Shown here: positions 11,849 to 19,669 of the stretch, in pieces
Layout of the letters: each line of letters starts with the position of its first letter
Position numbering within the stretch: the stretch's first letter is position 1
DNA from: a virus
IMG/VR virus record: IMGVR_UViG_3300023116_003441
Coordinates: 1-20,108 of that record
Strand: one strand, 5' to 3'
Length of the DNA stretch: 20,108 bases
The notes under the pieces: model-generated
The model's input: only the letters and a program-made list of their open reading frames with translations
Told to the model about the DNA's origin: nothing
Database searches by the model: none
Position numbers and translations under genes: made by a program

Positions 11849-12525
11849 CCTTTAATCATGTTGACATTGATCTCCCAAAACTAAAGAGGGAGACTATTGA
11901 TGGAACTCGTTATTATATGGTGGAAGGGAGACCTATGGTCTCTATCACATCAGTCACTTCTTGGTTTAACAGGAAGATCTTTGAAAACTGGAGAAAAAGG
12001 GTCGGTGATGAAGAAGCAAATCGAATCACCAAACGTTCAACTAGGAGGGGAACTGACACCCACACCCTTATTGAAAATTACATGCTCAATAAGGAACTTC
12101 CTAAGCAAGATCCACTCCCAACTATGTTGTTTAACGTTGCCAAGAAAGAACTTGACAAGATTGACAACATCTATGCCATTGAAGAATCTCTCTTCAGTAA
12201 GCAATTGGGTATCGCTGGTACGGTAGACTGCATTGCAGAGTATGATGGTGAATTAGCAATCATCGACTTTAAGACTGCAGAAAAACCCAAACCACGCGAG
12301 TGGATCGATCACTACTTTGTTCAAGCAGTAGCATACGCATGTATGTTCTATGAGATCACTGAGATTCCCGTTAAAAAGTTGGTCATTATTATGACATGCG
12401 AAAACGGTGATGTTAAGGTCTATGAAGAAAGAGACAAGTCAAAGTATATCAAAATTCTGACCCGCTACATTAAAGATTTCGTACAACACAAATTAAACGA
12501 CTATGGAGAAAAACGCACTCAATGA
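11845..12525 (+). CDS. PD-(D/E)XK exonuclease (RecB/MGME1-like)
   Basis: A 226-aa nuclease of the RecB-like PD-(D/E)XK superfamily. Motifs in order: RRGTDTHTLIE (67-77) with the motif-I His73; AIEESLF with Glu114; GTVDCIAEYDG with catalytic Asp128; IIDFKTA with Asp141 and Lys143 forming D-x-K; and QAVAYACMFYE with Gln160 and Tyr164 of the QxxxY motif. This order is that of single-domain RecB-type and MGME1-like exonucleases that act on single-stranded or broken ends. Sitting between PhoH and gp33/gp59, it probably takes part in phage recombination, in repair, or in degrading host DNA. The start overlaps the phoH stop (ATGA); the end overlaps gp33 by 23 bases. Confidence 0.9.
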   Translation: MTFNHVDIDLPKLKRETIDGTRYYMVEGRPMVSITSVTSWFNRKIFENWRKRVGDEEANRITKRSTRRGTDTHTLIENYMLNKELPKQDPLPTMLFNVAKKELDKIDNIYAIEESLFSKQLGIAGTVDCIAEYDGELAIIDFKTAEKPKPREWIDHYFVQAVAYACMFYEITEIPVKKLVIIMTCENGDVKVYEERDKSKYIKILTRYIKDFVQHKLNDYGEKRTQ

Positions 12526-12763
12526 TCTAATCAAAAGCAAGTTTCTTTGTCAAGACAAATTTTCTAATGCTATTGAAACCATCGTCAGTCAAAACCCTGA
12601 GATGAATTACATCGAAGCGATTTGTCAGTATTGTGAAGAAAACAATATTGAGGTTGAAACAGTTTCCAAACTGATTTCAAAACCACTGAAAGAAAAACTC
12701 AAGTACAATGCAGTTGAGTTGAACTACCTGAAGAAAACTTCTCGGGCAAAACTTATTATTTGA
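12503..12763 (+). CDS. 33: gp33-like late transcription co-activator
   Basis: An 86-aa protein matching the C-terminal part of T4 gp33. MNYIEAICQYCEENNIEVET (34-53), followed by SKLISKPLKEKLKYNAVELNYL, lines up by eye with the T4 region around MSYLEATTAFLEENSIPETQ. In T4, gp33 bridges RNA polymerase (beta flap) and the gp45 sliding clamp to activate late promoters read by gp55. The T4 protein is about 112 aa, so this is a short version, as usual in cyanophages. Its presence fits the TATAAATA-type octamers in this window. The start overlaps the exonuclease gene; the spacing to gp59 is 3 bases. Confidence 0.85.
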   Translation: MEKNALNDLIKSKFLCQDKFSNAIETIVSQNPEMNYIEAICQYCEENNIEVETVSKLISKPLKEKLKYNAVELNYLKKTSRAKLII

Positions 12764-12766
12764 ATC

Positions 12767-13369
12767 ATGGCACCCTTTGAGACCTACTGTCAGTATCTTG
12801 CATTTAAACAACACTTCACGAAAGAGAAGTATGATTATTTCAAGTATGCTGGCAGGTCCAGGGCATCAGAAGCGTCCTTTCAGAAACGAAAGGACAAATA
12901 TTTTTTCATAAAGTTGGCAAGAAAGTATGACGATCAAGAGATCCGAGACTTTTTTCTTGCCAACTTTATTGCATCTGATGATCCCTCTAAAGTATGGATT
13001 GGTAATCTTGCAAGAACAGGTCACGATGTATTCAATGAGTATACATCTAAAATGCAGAGTTTGAGATACAAGTTTCAGCAAGACTGTGATTTATTAACTG
13101 ACACTGAAAATTTTAGAGATCAGTTTTTGATCAAGAACCCTGGAACTCATCCAGACTTCATTAAAAAATACATGAGAGGTCAATACTCATTAGAGACGTT
13201 GACTATTTTAAACATGCTTCTAAACTTTATCCCATTTTATGATGAGAGATTAGATGATCCAATATGGGAAACTATCTCAAGTAAGGTTAAGAAATACACA
13301 CCTTTTTTGAAGATAGATACTATGATTTACCGAAACATTTTAAGGCAATCGAAAGAAAGAAATGGGTAA
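12767..13369 (+). CDS. 59: gp59-like helicase loader
   Basis: A 200-aa protein matching T4 gp59, which loads the gp41 replicative helicase onto gp32-coated forks and D-loops. The matching core includes KYDYFKYAGRSRASEASFQK followed by RKDKYFFIKLARKY (T4 has KYDVIKYNWCMRVSDAAYQK and RRDKYFFQKLSEKY), then FFLANFIASDDPSKVWIG, and a C-terminal TLTILNMLLNFIPFYDERLDD that aligns with the T4 LLDSFLNIIDKHDEQTDN. It is highly basic and all-helical, and its length is close to T4 (217 aa). It lies in its expected place between gp33 and gp32. The start ATG is 3 bases after gp33, and the end overlaps the DUF1825 gene by 8 bases. Confidence 0.95.
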   Translation: MAPFETYCQYLAFKQHFTKEKYDYFKYAGRSRASEASFQKRKDKYFFIKLARKYDDQEIRDFFLANFIASDDPSKVWIGNLARTGHDVFNEYTSKMQSLRYKFQQDCDLLTDTENFRDQFLIKNPGTHPDFIKKYMRGQYSLETLTILNMLLNFIPFYDERLDDPIWETISSKVKKYTPFLKIDTMIYRNILRQSKERNG

Positions 13370-13688
13370 GTTTTACGATTCTGATATTGTCCGCAAGCAG
13401 ATGGACGAGATTAATGAAATCCAGAAGAGTCTGTGGGTTGACATCGCAAGTTTGTTTTCCATGACTAAGCAAGAGAAGGAAGAGCACATTGATAAACTTG
13501 AAGAACTCTTGCAAAAACAAATGAACATGTACACTCGCTTGCAACTTGCAAAGGGAGATCCTGACGCCGATGAGATGCTTGAGCGTATCAAAGAGTCTGC
13601 TGTCTTGATGGGTTTTCACGATGGGGATATCAATTCCCTATTCAGAACCATGACTAAGACTATTGAGACTCTGCGCGAAAGGACTTGA
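13362..13688 (+). CDS. DUF1825 family protein (cyanobacterial family)
   Basis: A 108-aa helical protein resembling DUF1825, a family conserved in cyanobacteria and in many cyanophages and apparently of host origin. The N-terminus MGKFYDSDIVRKQMDEINE matches the family start (M-x-F-F-D-S-E-I-V). It is followed by a long central helix (MTKQEKEEHIDKLEELLQKQMNMYTR) and a second helical part ending TKTIETLRERT. The function is unknown. Its position, wedged between the gp59 and gp32 replication genes with an overlap to gp59, suggests a role tied to replication or early transcription rather than to structure, which is inference. The sigma70-type promoter of gp32 overlaps its last codons. Confidence 0.85.
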   Translation: MGKFYDSDIVRKQMDEINEIQKSLWVDIASLFSMTKQEKEEHIDKLEELLQKQMNMYTRLQLAKGDPDADEMLERIKESAVLMGFHDGDINSLFRTMTKTIETLRERT

Positions 13689-13712
13689 CAACTAAATAGA
13701 CCGTGCTAGAAT
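13685..13712 (+). promoter_or_regulatory. Sigma70-type promoter of gp32
   Basis: A perfect TTGACA (13685-13690) and TAGAAT (13707-13712) are separated by 16 bases. The predicted start is near 13719, leaving a leader of about 40 bases before the gp32 ATG. The -35 overlaps the stop codon of the DUF1825 gene. T4 gp32 mRNA is autoregulated through its leader; I see no clear pseudoknot here. Confidence 0.8.
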
Positions 13713-13758
13713 AAGTCTGGCGCACAAAAGCCAAATCCAATTAATACGGAGAATACAA

Positions 13759-14676
13759 ATGTCGTTTGCTGATCTTAAGAAGCGTTCTAAACTGGGCGAT
13801 CTGACGGCAAAACTTTCTAAGGAAGTCGAAAAACTGAACAAAGGTGGCGGCGGTGGTGCCGATGAACGCCTTTGGAAACCTGAAGTAGATAAAGCAGGTA
13901 ACGGTTACTCAGTCATTCGATTCCTTCCCGCCCCTGAAGGTGAAGACCTTCCTTGGGCAAAGGTCTGGAACCATGCGTTCCAAGGCACTGGTGGTTGGTT
14001 CATTGAGAACTGCCTTACTACCAATGGTGGTCAATGCCCTGTCTGCGAAGACAATCGTGATCTGTGGAACAGTGGTGTTGAATCGAACAAAGATATTGTC
14101 CGAGAGCGTAAGCGTAAACTTTCCTACTACGCTAACATTTACGTTGTGAAGGACACCGCTAATCCTCAGAACGAAGGTAAAGTCTTCCTCTATAAGTTCG
14201 GTAAGAAGATCTTTGATAAGATCTCTGCTGCAATGCAACCTGAGTTTGAAGACGAGCAACCCATTGATCCTTTTGACTTCTGGGGTGGTGCTAACTTCAA
14301 ACTGAAGATCAAGAAGGTTGCTGGTTACTGGAACTACGATAGTTCTGAGTTTGATCGTCCTGCTCCTCTGCTGGATGACGATGAGGCAATGGAAGCAATC
14401 TGGAAGAAGCAGTATTCTCTTGAAGAATTCACTGCTGCTAAGAACTTCAAGACCTATGAAGAACTTCGCGGTCGCATTGATGCTGTCCTGAAGACTGCAA
14501 AACCTCCCAAGCGTGATGCTGAGGAGATTGATGAGGAGATGGAGAACTTCCGTCAAGCACGAGAGACAACTGCTCCTGTTGCCACTGAAACTTTCTCTTC
14601 TCAACCTAAGCAGACTGAAGCAGCGACTTCAGACGATGATGACCTTGCGTTCTTCCAGAACCTAGTTGATCTCTGA
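13759..14676 (+). CDS. 32: Single-stranded DNA-binding protein gp32
   Basis: A 305-aa gp32, the phage ssDNA-binding protein of replication, recombination and repair. The N-terminal LAST-like basic segment is MSFADLKKRSKLGDL. The core has the zinc site His72-x12-Cys85-x7-Cys93-x2-Cys96 (NHAFQ, ENCL, QCPVC), the same arrangement as T4 gp32. The C-terminus is strongly acidic and ends SDDDDLAFFQNLVDL, the flexible protein-interaction tail that contacts gp59 and others. The length is almost the same as T4 gp32 (301 aa). A CGGAG Shine-Dalgarno lies 8-12 bases upstream. It has its own promoter and is the last plus-strand gene before the convergent late operon. Confidence 0.97.
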   Translation: MSFADLKKRSKLGDLTAKLSKEVEKLNKGGGGGADERLWKPEVDKAGNGYSVIRFLPAPEGEDLPWAKVWNHAFQGTGGWFIENCLTTNGGQCPVCEDNRDLWNSGVESNKDIVRERKRKLSYYANIYVVKDTANPQNEGKVFLYKFGKKIFDKISAAMQPEFEDEQPIDPFDFWGGANFKLKIKKVAGYWNYDSSEFDRPAPLLDDDEAMEAIWKKQYSLEEFTAAKNFKTYEELRGRIDAVLKTAKPPKRDAEEIDEEMENFRQARETTAPVATETFSSQPKQTEAATSDDDDLAFFQNLVDL

Positions 14677-14698
14677 GGTAAATTCGCCTTTTAGTTAC

Positions 14699-14729
14699 AA
14701 AAAAAGCGGAAAAAATTTTCCGCCAAAAA
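14699..14729 (-). terminator. Terminator of the minus-strand late operon
   Basis: A palindrome GCGGAAAA/TTTTCCGC (14706-14723) is flanked on the plus strand by A-runs. Read on the minus strand, it is a GC-based hairpin followed by TTTTTTT, a good intrinsic terminator for gp53. On the plus strand no T-tract follows, so gp32 transcripts have no obvious terminator and may continue antisense into gp53. Confidence 0.8.
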
Positions 14730-14753
14730 ATCGACTGTAGGGTCGCGAGCAGA

Positions 14754-15419
14754 TTATCTAGGACTTAGTAGTCTTAGGTTCTCTGCTCTTTTTGTTCTAC
14801 GGTCAAGGAATTGAGAACTATCAGTATATGTCATGATTTCTCTGAGGTCAGTTTCAACAATATCAAGATAAGAACTTCTCAGAGCATAGATTTGCCTCTT
14901 TTCATCGTTCTTTTCAACCTCATACTCATAGTTAGTTACTGAACCTCTGACGGTAGATCCAGAAATAGTGACATTACCACTAAAATCACGATATGTCACG
15001 GAATAGTCTTCATCAACCTCTAGACCTGCAGGAACGATTAACTGATTGTAAGAATTTCTAACTTCTTTAGTGACATAGTGATGAGTCGCACTTAGTTCAT
15101 TAATACCATACTTATTAGTTGCATATCTTTGAAGATCTGCTTGTGACATAGGCCACTCAGTTCTAACATTGATAATGTTATTGGAAAGGAGTATAACCCA
15201 ATCTAGTTCAGAGTCGCCGTATAGTTCTTCTGCTACTTGATCTGGTCGTTCATCCCCAGTGATTTCATACTTGTCAAATACCATGACATTCTGAAAGAAA
15301 TCCTCTCTGATTTTTGCCCTTCTAAAAATATTCTTCGCAGTTACATAATCTCTGTTTGAAGTACGATCAGAGAAGGGTGATGGATATTGAATATCTGAAA
15401 ACTCTGTAAAGTATGCCAT
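14754..15419 (-). CDS. 53: Baseplate wedge protein gp53
   Basis: A 221-aa homologue of T4 gp53 (196 aa), the baseplate wedge subunit that joins wedges around the hub. It begins MAYFTEFSDIQYP and has the diagnostic region FDKYEITGDERPDQVAEELYG then GDSELDWVILLSNNIINV, which parallels the T4 KGSPRPEELANAIYGNPQLY then WVLLMCND. The C-terminus, with EKNDEKRQIYALRSSYLDIV, matches the T4 NEKLRQIKII region. It is the last gene of the minus-strand late operon; its start shares a base with the gp48 stop (TAATG), so the two are translationally coupled. A strong terminator follows. Confidence 0.93.
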   Translation of the reverse strand: MAYFTEFSDIQYPSPFSDRTSNRDYVTAKNIFRRAKIREDFFQNVMVFDKYEITGDERPDQVAEELYGDSELDWVILLSNNIINVRTEWPMSQADLQRYATNKYGINELSATHHYVTKEVRNSYNQLIVPAGLEVDEDYSVTYRDFSGNVTISGSTVRGSVTNYEYEVEKNDEKRQIYALRSSYLDIVETDLREIMTYTDSSQFLDRRTKRAENLRLLSPR

Positions 15420-17002
15420 TAGAATCCTACATCGCCTCCTTGCGTGATTGTATTAGATCCAAGACCATCTTTGACTGATGGATCATCGGAATTTTCTGCA
15501 TAATCAGTGTCAAAGATTGGGGTCAATTCTTGGAAAGTCAATGTCATGATTGTAGACACTGGTTGTGATTCTGCCAGTGCATCATCATATGCAGCATATT
15601 GATTAGTTGGAGCATAATCAAAGTTTGCTGCAGTTAGAGCACATAATTTAAATGCATTCAATGATTTAATTCTTCGATCGTTGTTTAAGTATTCTACACG
15701 GAATACATTTGGTGTTCCGATCATGAATCCTTTGCTCTTTCCAGACAATTTTCTAGGAGACATACCCTGCTTGAAAAATCTCATGATTTTTCTTACATCT
15801 TCTGCTTCATTAGCACCTTGTGGTGCTAGATTGAAGGAGAACTGAAATGCTCTCAAAGATGGACCACTAAACAGCAGTTCAAGGTTTGGATTGGGAATTG
15901 CACCAGTTGCTCTAGCGATTGCTTGAGTTGGATCAACGTTCACGTTGACCTTGGAGAGTAGCATTTTTGCTACTACCGCAGACAACTGAAGTTTTAGGGG
16001 TGCAGGTAGATCTCCCAGTTGATTTAGAACATCACCAGCACCTTGTGCTGCTTTTCCAAATAGATCAACAACACCAGACGCTCCCGCTACGTCAGCAAGT
16101 GCCGATTGAAATAGACCTAGTGACAAAGTATCAGCACTAGATCCTTCAAAACCAACATCTTTTTTATCTTGAAGATTATTTGGTATTGGCAATCGGACAA
16201 CACCGATTGGTTCTTTGATGTTGGTATTTCTTTTTAAACCTTCAGTTGCAAGAACTGCAATATTATTTAAATTTTTTCTAAACAGATTTTCTTGTGATGG
16301 TCTATAAGTAAACTGAGTAAATCTCATAGAATCTTGAAAGGTGCCACTGGTTGCACCTGGTTTGCGATAATTGGCATCTTTGGGATATTGAAGATATGTG
16401 TCTTTAGTACGTGCAAAAATCTGTAATTTTTGACTGTTGGCAGACAATGCACCAGCATTTGAGATTTGACTGATTAGATCAACTAGCGTATCTGAAGAAC
16501 TAAGGGGTTCACCATTTGGTGAAGTACTCTCTACCTCAGGGAATGCTGGAGTACCTTCAGTAATAGTGGGGTTAATTTCTTCCTGTTCTTTAATTTGCTT
16601 AGAACTTGCTACACCAGTACCTCTATATTTGTCCCAGTTTTCGTCTGAAATTGCTGGAACTCCAGGAACTTTACCTTCTTTTAAACGTGCTAAAACTTTT
16701 TTATTTTCCGCCTGAAATTGGGTAGATGAAGTGATGGACTGCCAATCAGGATCGTCAGATTTTATCGGTACAAATTTTAATTGTGCTCCAGGAGGACACA
16801 AACCATTGGTGGGAACTGTACCAGCACCCGATCCGCAGCGAAGTTCCGTAATAGCAACTACTGCCCCTAATGTTTTACTCTTACCTTCTGAAGCAGCACC
16901 ATAATCAGCATCCCAGTTTATAGAGAAACTCCTGTTTTGATTCAAGGTATCAACACCAGTGATAGATGCTGTATATTTTATATTGCTAAATTTAGTCGCC
17001 AT
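15419..17002 (-). CDS. 48: Baseplate tail-tube cap gp48-like protein
   Basis: A 527-aa protein, much longer than T4 gp48 (364 aa). The C-terminal third fits the gp48/tail-tube cap pattern: NPNLELLFSGPSLRAFQFSF, then EDVRKIMRFFKQGMSP, IGTPNVFRVEYLNN, and a final STIMTLTFQELTPIFDTDY, comparable to the strand order in T4 gp48 (TKVFTWDLTPRS, then TFTLEITMREI). The N-terminal third carries a cysteine pair and a Pro/Ser-rich stretch and is the extra part. In T4, gp48 caps the hub and starts the tail tube with gp54. It is TAATG-coupled both to the gene upstream and to gp53. Exact homology in the N-terminal half is not visible to me. Confidence 0.85.
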   Translation of the reverse strand: MATKFSNIKYTASITGVDTLNQNRSFSINWDADYGAASEGKSKTLGAVVAITELRCGSGAGTVPTNGLCPPGAQLKFVPIKSDDPDWQSITSSTQFQAENKKVLARLKEGKVPGVPAISDENWDKYRGTGVASSKQIKEQEEINPTITEGTPAFPEVESTSPNGEPLSSSDTLVDLISQISNAGALSANSQKLQIFARTKDTYLQYPKDANYRKPGATSGTFQDSMRFTQFTYRPSQENLFRKNLNNIAVLATEGLKRNTNIKEPIGVVRLPIPNNLQDKKDVGFEGSSADTLSLGLFQSALADVAGASGVVDLFGKAAQGAGDVLNQLGDLPAPLKLQLSAVVAKMLLSKVNVNVDPTQAIARATGAIPNPNLELLFSGPSLRAFQFSFNLAPQGANEAEDVRKIMRFFKQGMSPRKLSGKSKGFMIGTPNVFRVEYLNNDRRIKSLNAFKLCALTAANFDYAPTNQYAAYDDALAESQPVSTIMTLTFQELTPIFDTDYAENSDDPSVKDGLGSNTITQGGDVGF

Positions 17003-17676
17003 TAATTTCTATAGACTGTGGTTGGTTTGATTGGAATTTCGACCCCACCTAGGTTTCTTACAAATTCTTCAACAGGGAGTAGAGATGCGGTATCCCATTC
17101 TTCCTGCGCCAAACCCAAAATAGGACTTCTCAGTTCTGATATCAAGTATTTATGCACTCCTTTGGGAAGTTGAGGGATCTGCTTCTCCTTTAATTCAATT
17201 GCAATACCAATTCTGCTTGTGGGACTGAAATAGTGGAGATTAATACCGTAAAAATATCCATTACCAATACTAAGGATGTAGCAAAGTGGATACTTATCAT
17301 AATACGGTAGATTTCTGGCAGTTTTTGCTCTATATCTGAAGAATGTTAGATTATCTGGAATTGGTGGAATAATTCTGTTCTTATCAACTCTTGCTCCCTG
17401 ATCACCCTGCTCCTGATCGAACATTGAGGTATCGCCATAAATTTCAGCAATTTCTTGCGTGAGATTTTGCTGATACCACTCTCTTGTTTTTGGTTTTCCC
17501 GCAGTTTTTGCTTTAATCTTTTCAAAGATCGTTGTATAACCACTATCACTAAATTCACCAGTTGCTTCAAGTTGGCGAATTAGTTCTGCTTTGGATAATC
17601 TAGAATATCTTGCAATTCTATATCTAGAACCGAGAGATCTTAATTGATCAAACGTAAATCTACTTAAATCTGCCAT
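17002..17676 (-). CDS. Unknown late protein with SAP/Rho_N-like N-terminus
   Basis: A 224-aa protein. The first ~37 residues (FTFDQLRSLGSRYRIARYSR then LSKAELIRQLEA) have the helix-extended-helix pattern of SAP, Rho_N or LEM DNA/RNA-binding modules. After a basic linker comes a folded region with RYRAKTARNLPYYDKYPLCY, GNGYFYGINLHYFSPTSRIG and PKGVHKYLISELRSPILGLA, a pattern I associate with an uncharacterised phage family near gp4/gp48. Its location in a structural operon suggests a virion or DNA-packaging role, perhaps protecting DNA ends or attaching DNA (inference). It is TAATG-coupled to gp4 and gp48. Confidence 0.8.
   Translation of the reverse strand: MADLSRFTFDQLRSLGSRYRIARYSRLSKAELIRQLEATGEFSDSGYTTIFEKIKAKTAGKPKTREWYQQNLTQEIAEIYGDTSMFDQEQGDQGARVDKNRIIPPIPDNLTFFRYRAKTARNLPYYDKYPLCYILSIGNGYFYGINLHYFSPTSRIGIAIELKEKQIPQLPKGVHKYLISELRSPILGLAQEEWDTASLLPVEEFVRNLGGVEIPIKPTTVYRN
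17147..17154 (-). promoter_or_regulatory. Possible internal late promoter (CATAAATA, minus strand)
   Basis: On the minus strand this reads CATAAATA, matching the late ATAAATA core. It lies inside the SAP-like gene about 145 bases before the gp48 start, so it could boost gp48-gp53 transcription. It is a single short motif and may be chance. Confidence 0.3.
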
Positions 17677-18116
17677 TACACACCTAGATCATCTTCGGTT
17701 AAAATTTTCCATTCCCAGCGACGGTCTTTACAATATTCCATCGCTGCTTTCCATTTTGCTTGATTCTTTGCAAACTGGGTAACTTCAGTAATATACTTTT
17801 TAGTTTTTCTTTTTTGTACTTTTGGACCTTTAACTTGACTCTTTGGTTTAACTTCTATCAAACTTTCAACAATCTCACCCTTACTGTTCCTGTATTTAAC
17901 ATAAAAGTCTGGAAAGTATCTATGCACTCTGCCATCCAGAGGAGAAACATAGGGAATGATAATTTCTTCAGAGTTCCATTTAAGGACGTTTTTATTTTCA
18001 TCACAGTACTTCATAAATTTTCTTTCCCACAATGATCTGTAAACGATATTCGTGGGATCACCTTTGTACTTAGAAATGTTCAAAGGTTTAAAGACGCCAC
18101 GATAACTCATATACAT
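17676..18116 (-). CDS. 4: Head completion protein gp4
   Basis: A 146-aa homologue of T4 gp4 (gp50/65), the head-completion protein added after DNA packaging. It is very well conserved: SYRGVFKPLNISKYKGDPTN, IVYRSLWERKFMKYCDENKN, WNSEEIIIPYVSPLDGRVHR then YFPDFYVKYR, and SLIEVKPKSQ. The E-x(n)-D-x-E-x-K pattern (PDF...IEVKP) resembles the catalytic core of TnsA-type PD-(D/E)XK nucleases, as noted for this family. Two in-frame ATGs (18116 and 18110) are possible starts; neither has a clear Shine-Dalgarno. It is first in the minus-strand operon, 28 bases from a divergent gene, under a late-type motif. Confidence 0.95.
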   Translation of the reverse strand: MYMSYRGVFKPLNISKYKGDPTNIVYRSLWERKFMKYCDENKNVLKWNSEEIIIPYVSPLDGRVHRYFPDFYVKYRNSKGEIVESLIEVKPKSQVKGPKVQKRKTKKYITEVTQFAKNQAKWKAAMEYCKDRRWEWKILTEDDLGV

Positions 18117-18136
18117 ATATTAGGGAATACTATTCG

Positions 18137-18144
18137 TATTTATT
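18137..18144 (-). promoter_or_regulatory. Late-type promoter motif AATAAATA (minus strand)
   Basis: On the minus strand this reads AATAAATA, one mismatch from the T4 late octamer, 21 bases upstream of the gp4 start. It ends against the start of the divergent gene at 18145 and is well placed to drive gp4-gp53. The intergenic space is only 28 bases. Confidence 0.6.
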
Positions 18145-18891
18145 GTGGCAAAGTCTGGATTAAATAACGCTGGGGAGAATAACTTATATTACAATAGTGA
18201 CAATGTAATGAGAATTATGGGCAGCCTTTCGCTGACCAATCAATACAAAGTGGCAGTTAGATGGGGCACTGCTGCAGCTACTGGGGGACTCCTTGGTTAT
18301 ATCGGTAATTTAATCGCACCCCCCTATGGCGTTGCTGAAAGTGGATATGATTTTGGATTTTATGCAACTGAAGCAGTTCTTCCTGGATCGAACTTAGTAT
18401 CGCAGGAAGTGTTTGGTAATTATCAAGGTCTTAGTCAATCATTTGCGGTAAGTAGGCAATATCCTGAAGTTGAAATTACTTTTTATGTTGATGCTGGACA
18501 TAACTCTCTGGTTGTTATGCAAGCATGGCAGGAATTTATTAATCCGACATTAGATAATAATAATGCGGTTTCTAGAAATTCTGTCAAAAAACTTAGATAT
18601 CCTGACGAATATAAGTGTGATATATTGATTAGAAAATTTAATAGAGATTTTCGTTCTACAAAAGATAAGTTACTATCTGCTGGTTCAACACAGGAACCTG
18701 CGTCACTAACTTATAATCTACTTAGGGCATATCCAACAAAAATTATTGCCACACCCATCAGTTATGGTGAGGGGCAGATAGTTAAATCCATCGTCAGTTT
18801 TAATTATGAGAAGTATATTTTGTCCAAGAGAGATAGGAGTACTGCTGATGCTACTTTGGTTGAAAAAAAATTACCAGAAAACTGGAAATAA
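18145..18891 (+). CDS. Tail-tube-fold protein, probably baseplate tube initiator gp54
   Basis: A 248-aa tail protein. The C-terminal segment AYPTKIIATPISYGEGQIVK followed by SIVSFNYEKYILSKR has the strand pattern and final YPxxIxxxP...VxFxYxxY signature of T4-type tail-tube proteins (gp19 and gp54). The length lies between T4 gp19 (163 aa) and gp54 (320 aa), and the setting beside gp48/gp53/gp26 favours gp54, the tube initiator on the baseplate; gp19 is the alternative. The start is GTG at 18145; the nearest in-frame ATG would delete the conserved-looking N-terminus (AKSGLNNAGENNLYYNSDN). No Shine-Dalgarno at normal spacing and no plus-strand promoter are visible in the 28-base gap. Confidence 0.75.
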   Translation: MAKSGLNNAGENNLYYNSDNVMRIMGSLSLTNQYKVAVRWGTAAATGGLLGYIGNLIAPPYGVAESGYDFGFYATEAVLPGSNLVSQEVFGNYQGLSQSFAVSRQYPEVEITFYVDAGHNSLVVMQAWQEFINPTLDNNNAVSRNSVKKLRYPDEYKCDILIRKFNRDFRSTKDKLLSAGSTQEPASLTYNLLRAYPTKIIATPISYGEGQIVKSIVSFNYEKYILSKRDRSTADATLVEKKLPENWK

Positions 18892-18907
18892 TCCAGAAAA
18901 TTACCTC

Positions 18908-18915
18908 TATAAATA
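18908..18915 (+). promoter_or_regulatory. T4-type late promoter octamer TATAAATA
   Basis: An exact T4 late octamer in the gap between the tail-tube-like gene and gp26, 25 bases before the gp26 ATG, with no -35 element. It should give late expression of the gp26 operon. Confidence 0.75.
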
Positions 18916-18940
18916 ATTTCACTGAAATCTATAGGATATT

Positions 18941-19669
18941 ATGCCTTTACCCAAAGTTGCAACCCCAACTTATGAGTTGAGACTCATCTCCAACGGTAAA
19001 ATCATCAAGTACAGACCATTTCTTGTAAAAGAAGAAAAGGTTTTGATTATTGCTCTAGAAAGTCAAAATCAACAAGACATCACTACTGCAATCAAACAGA
19101 CCCTTCAAAACTGTATTTTGACCAGAGGTGTTAAGATTGAAACTCTACCAAGTTTTGATCTTGAGAATCTATTTTTAAACATCAGATCTAAATCTGTTGG
19201 TGAGACAGTCGATGTTCTTGTAACATGTCAAGATGATGGCGAAACGAAAGTTGAGCACACAGTAAACATTGCTGATGTTTATGTTGATGTTCCTGATGAC
19301 CATACAGATACCATTGAGGTTTCTGAAGGTATTCATATGAAGATGAAGTACCCATCTCTTCAGGAATTTATTGATAATAATTTTGATATGACATCGGCAG
19401 ATGGCAAGGATACTGTAGATAAAACCTTCAAGATTATTGCCTCCTGTATTGACACAATTTACACCGAAGATGAGGCATGGTCTTCTAGCGATTGCACCGA
19501 AAAAGAGTTGATTTCTTGGTTGGAAACACTAGATTCCTCTCAATTTAAAAAAGTTGAGCAATTCTTCAACACCTTACCCAAATTGATGTATAAGTCTACG
19601 GTAATTAATCCAAAGACTGGTAATGAAAATGAAGTTGTTATTGAGGGACTAACAAATTTTTTCATGTGA
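18941..19669 (+). CDS. 26: Baseplate hub protein gp26-like (T4 baseplate protein family)
   Basis: A 242-aa homologue of T4 gp26 (208 aa), a protein needed for baseplate hub assembly. The N-terminus PLPKVATPTYELRLISNGKI then IKYRPFLVKEEKVLIIALES matches the family opening, and the middle has YPSLQEFIDNNF and the helical core FKIIASCIDTIYTEDEAW. In position and form the family resembles tail-assembly chaperones. A good AGGA Shine-Dalgarno lies 5-8 bases upstream and a perfect late promoter sits before it. The end shows T TTT TTC in frame just before the stop (ATG TGA), and the next ORF is in the -1 frame, so a fusion product by ribosomal frameshift is possible. Confidence 0.93.
   Translation: MPLPKVATPTYELRLISNGKIIKYRPFLVKEEKVLIIALESQNQQDITTAIKQTLQNCILTRGVKIETLPSFDLENLFLNIRSKSVGETVDVLVTCQDDGETKVEHTVNIADVYVDVPDDHTDTIEVSEGIHMKMKYPSLQEFIDNNFDMTSADGKDTVDKTFKIIASCIDTIYTEDEAWSSSDCTEKELISWLETLDSSQFKKVEQFFNTLPKLMYKSTVINPKTGNENEVVIEGLTNFFM
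19657..19663 (+). other. Candidate -1 ribosomal frameshift heptamer (T TTT TTC)
   Basis: The heptamer lies in the zero frame of gp26 as T-TTT-TTC, two codons before its TGA. A -1 slip enters the frame of the next ORF without meeting a stop. The downstream sequence has only a weak AU-rich hairpin (19683-19708), so efficiency is uncertain. Confidence 0.45.

Noticed and set aside
13909-14604. Long (231-codon) open frame on the minus strand opposite gp32
   Set aside because: It lies wholly inside the unmistakable gp32 gene, has no ribosome-binding site, shows no recognisable motif, and its composition is the mirror of gp32 codons.
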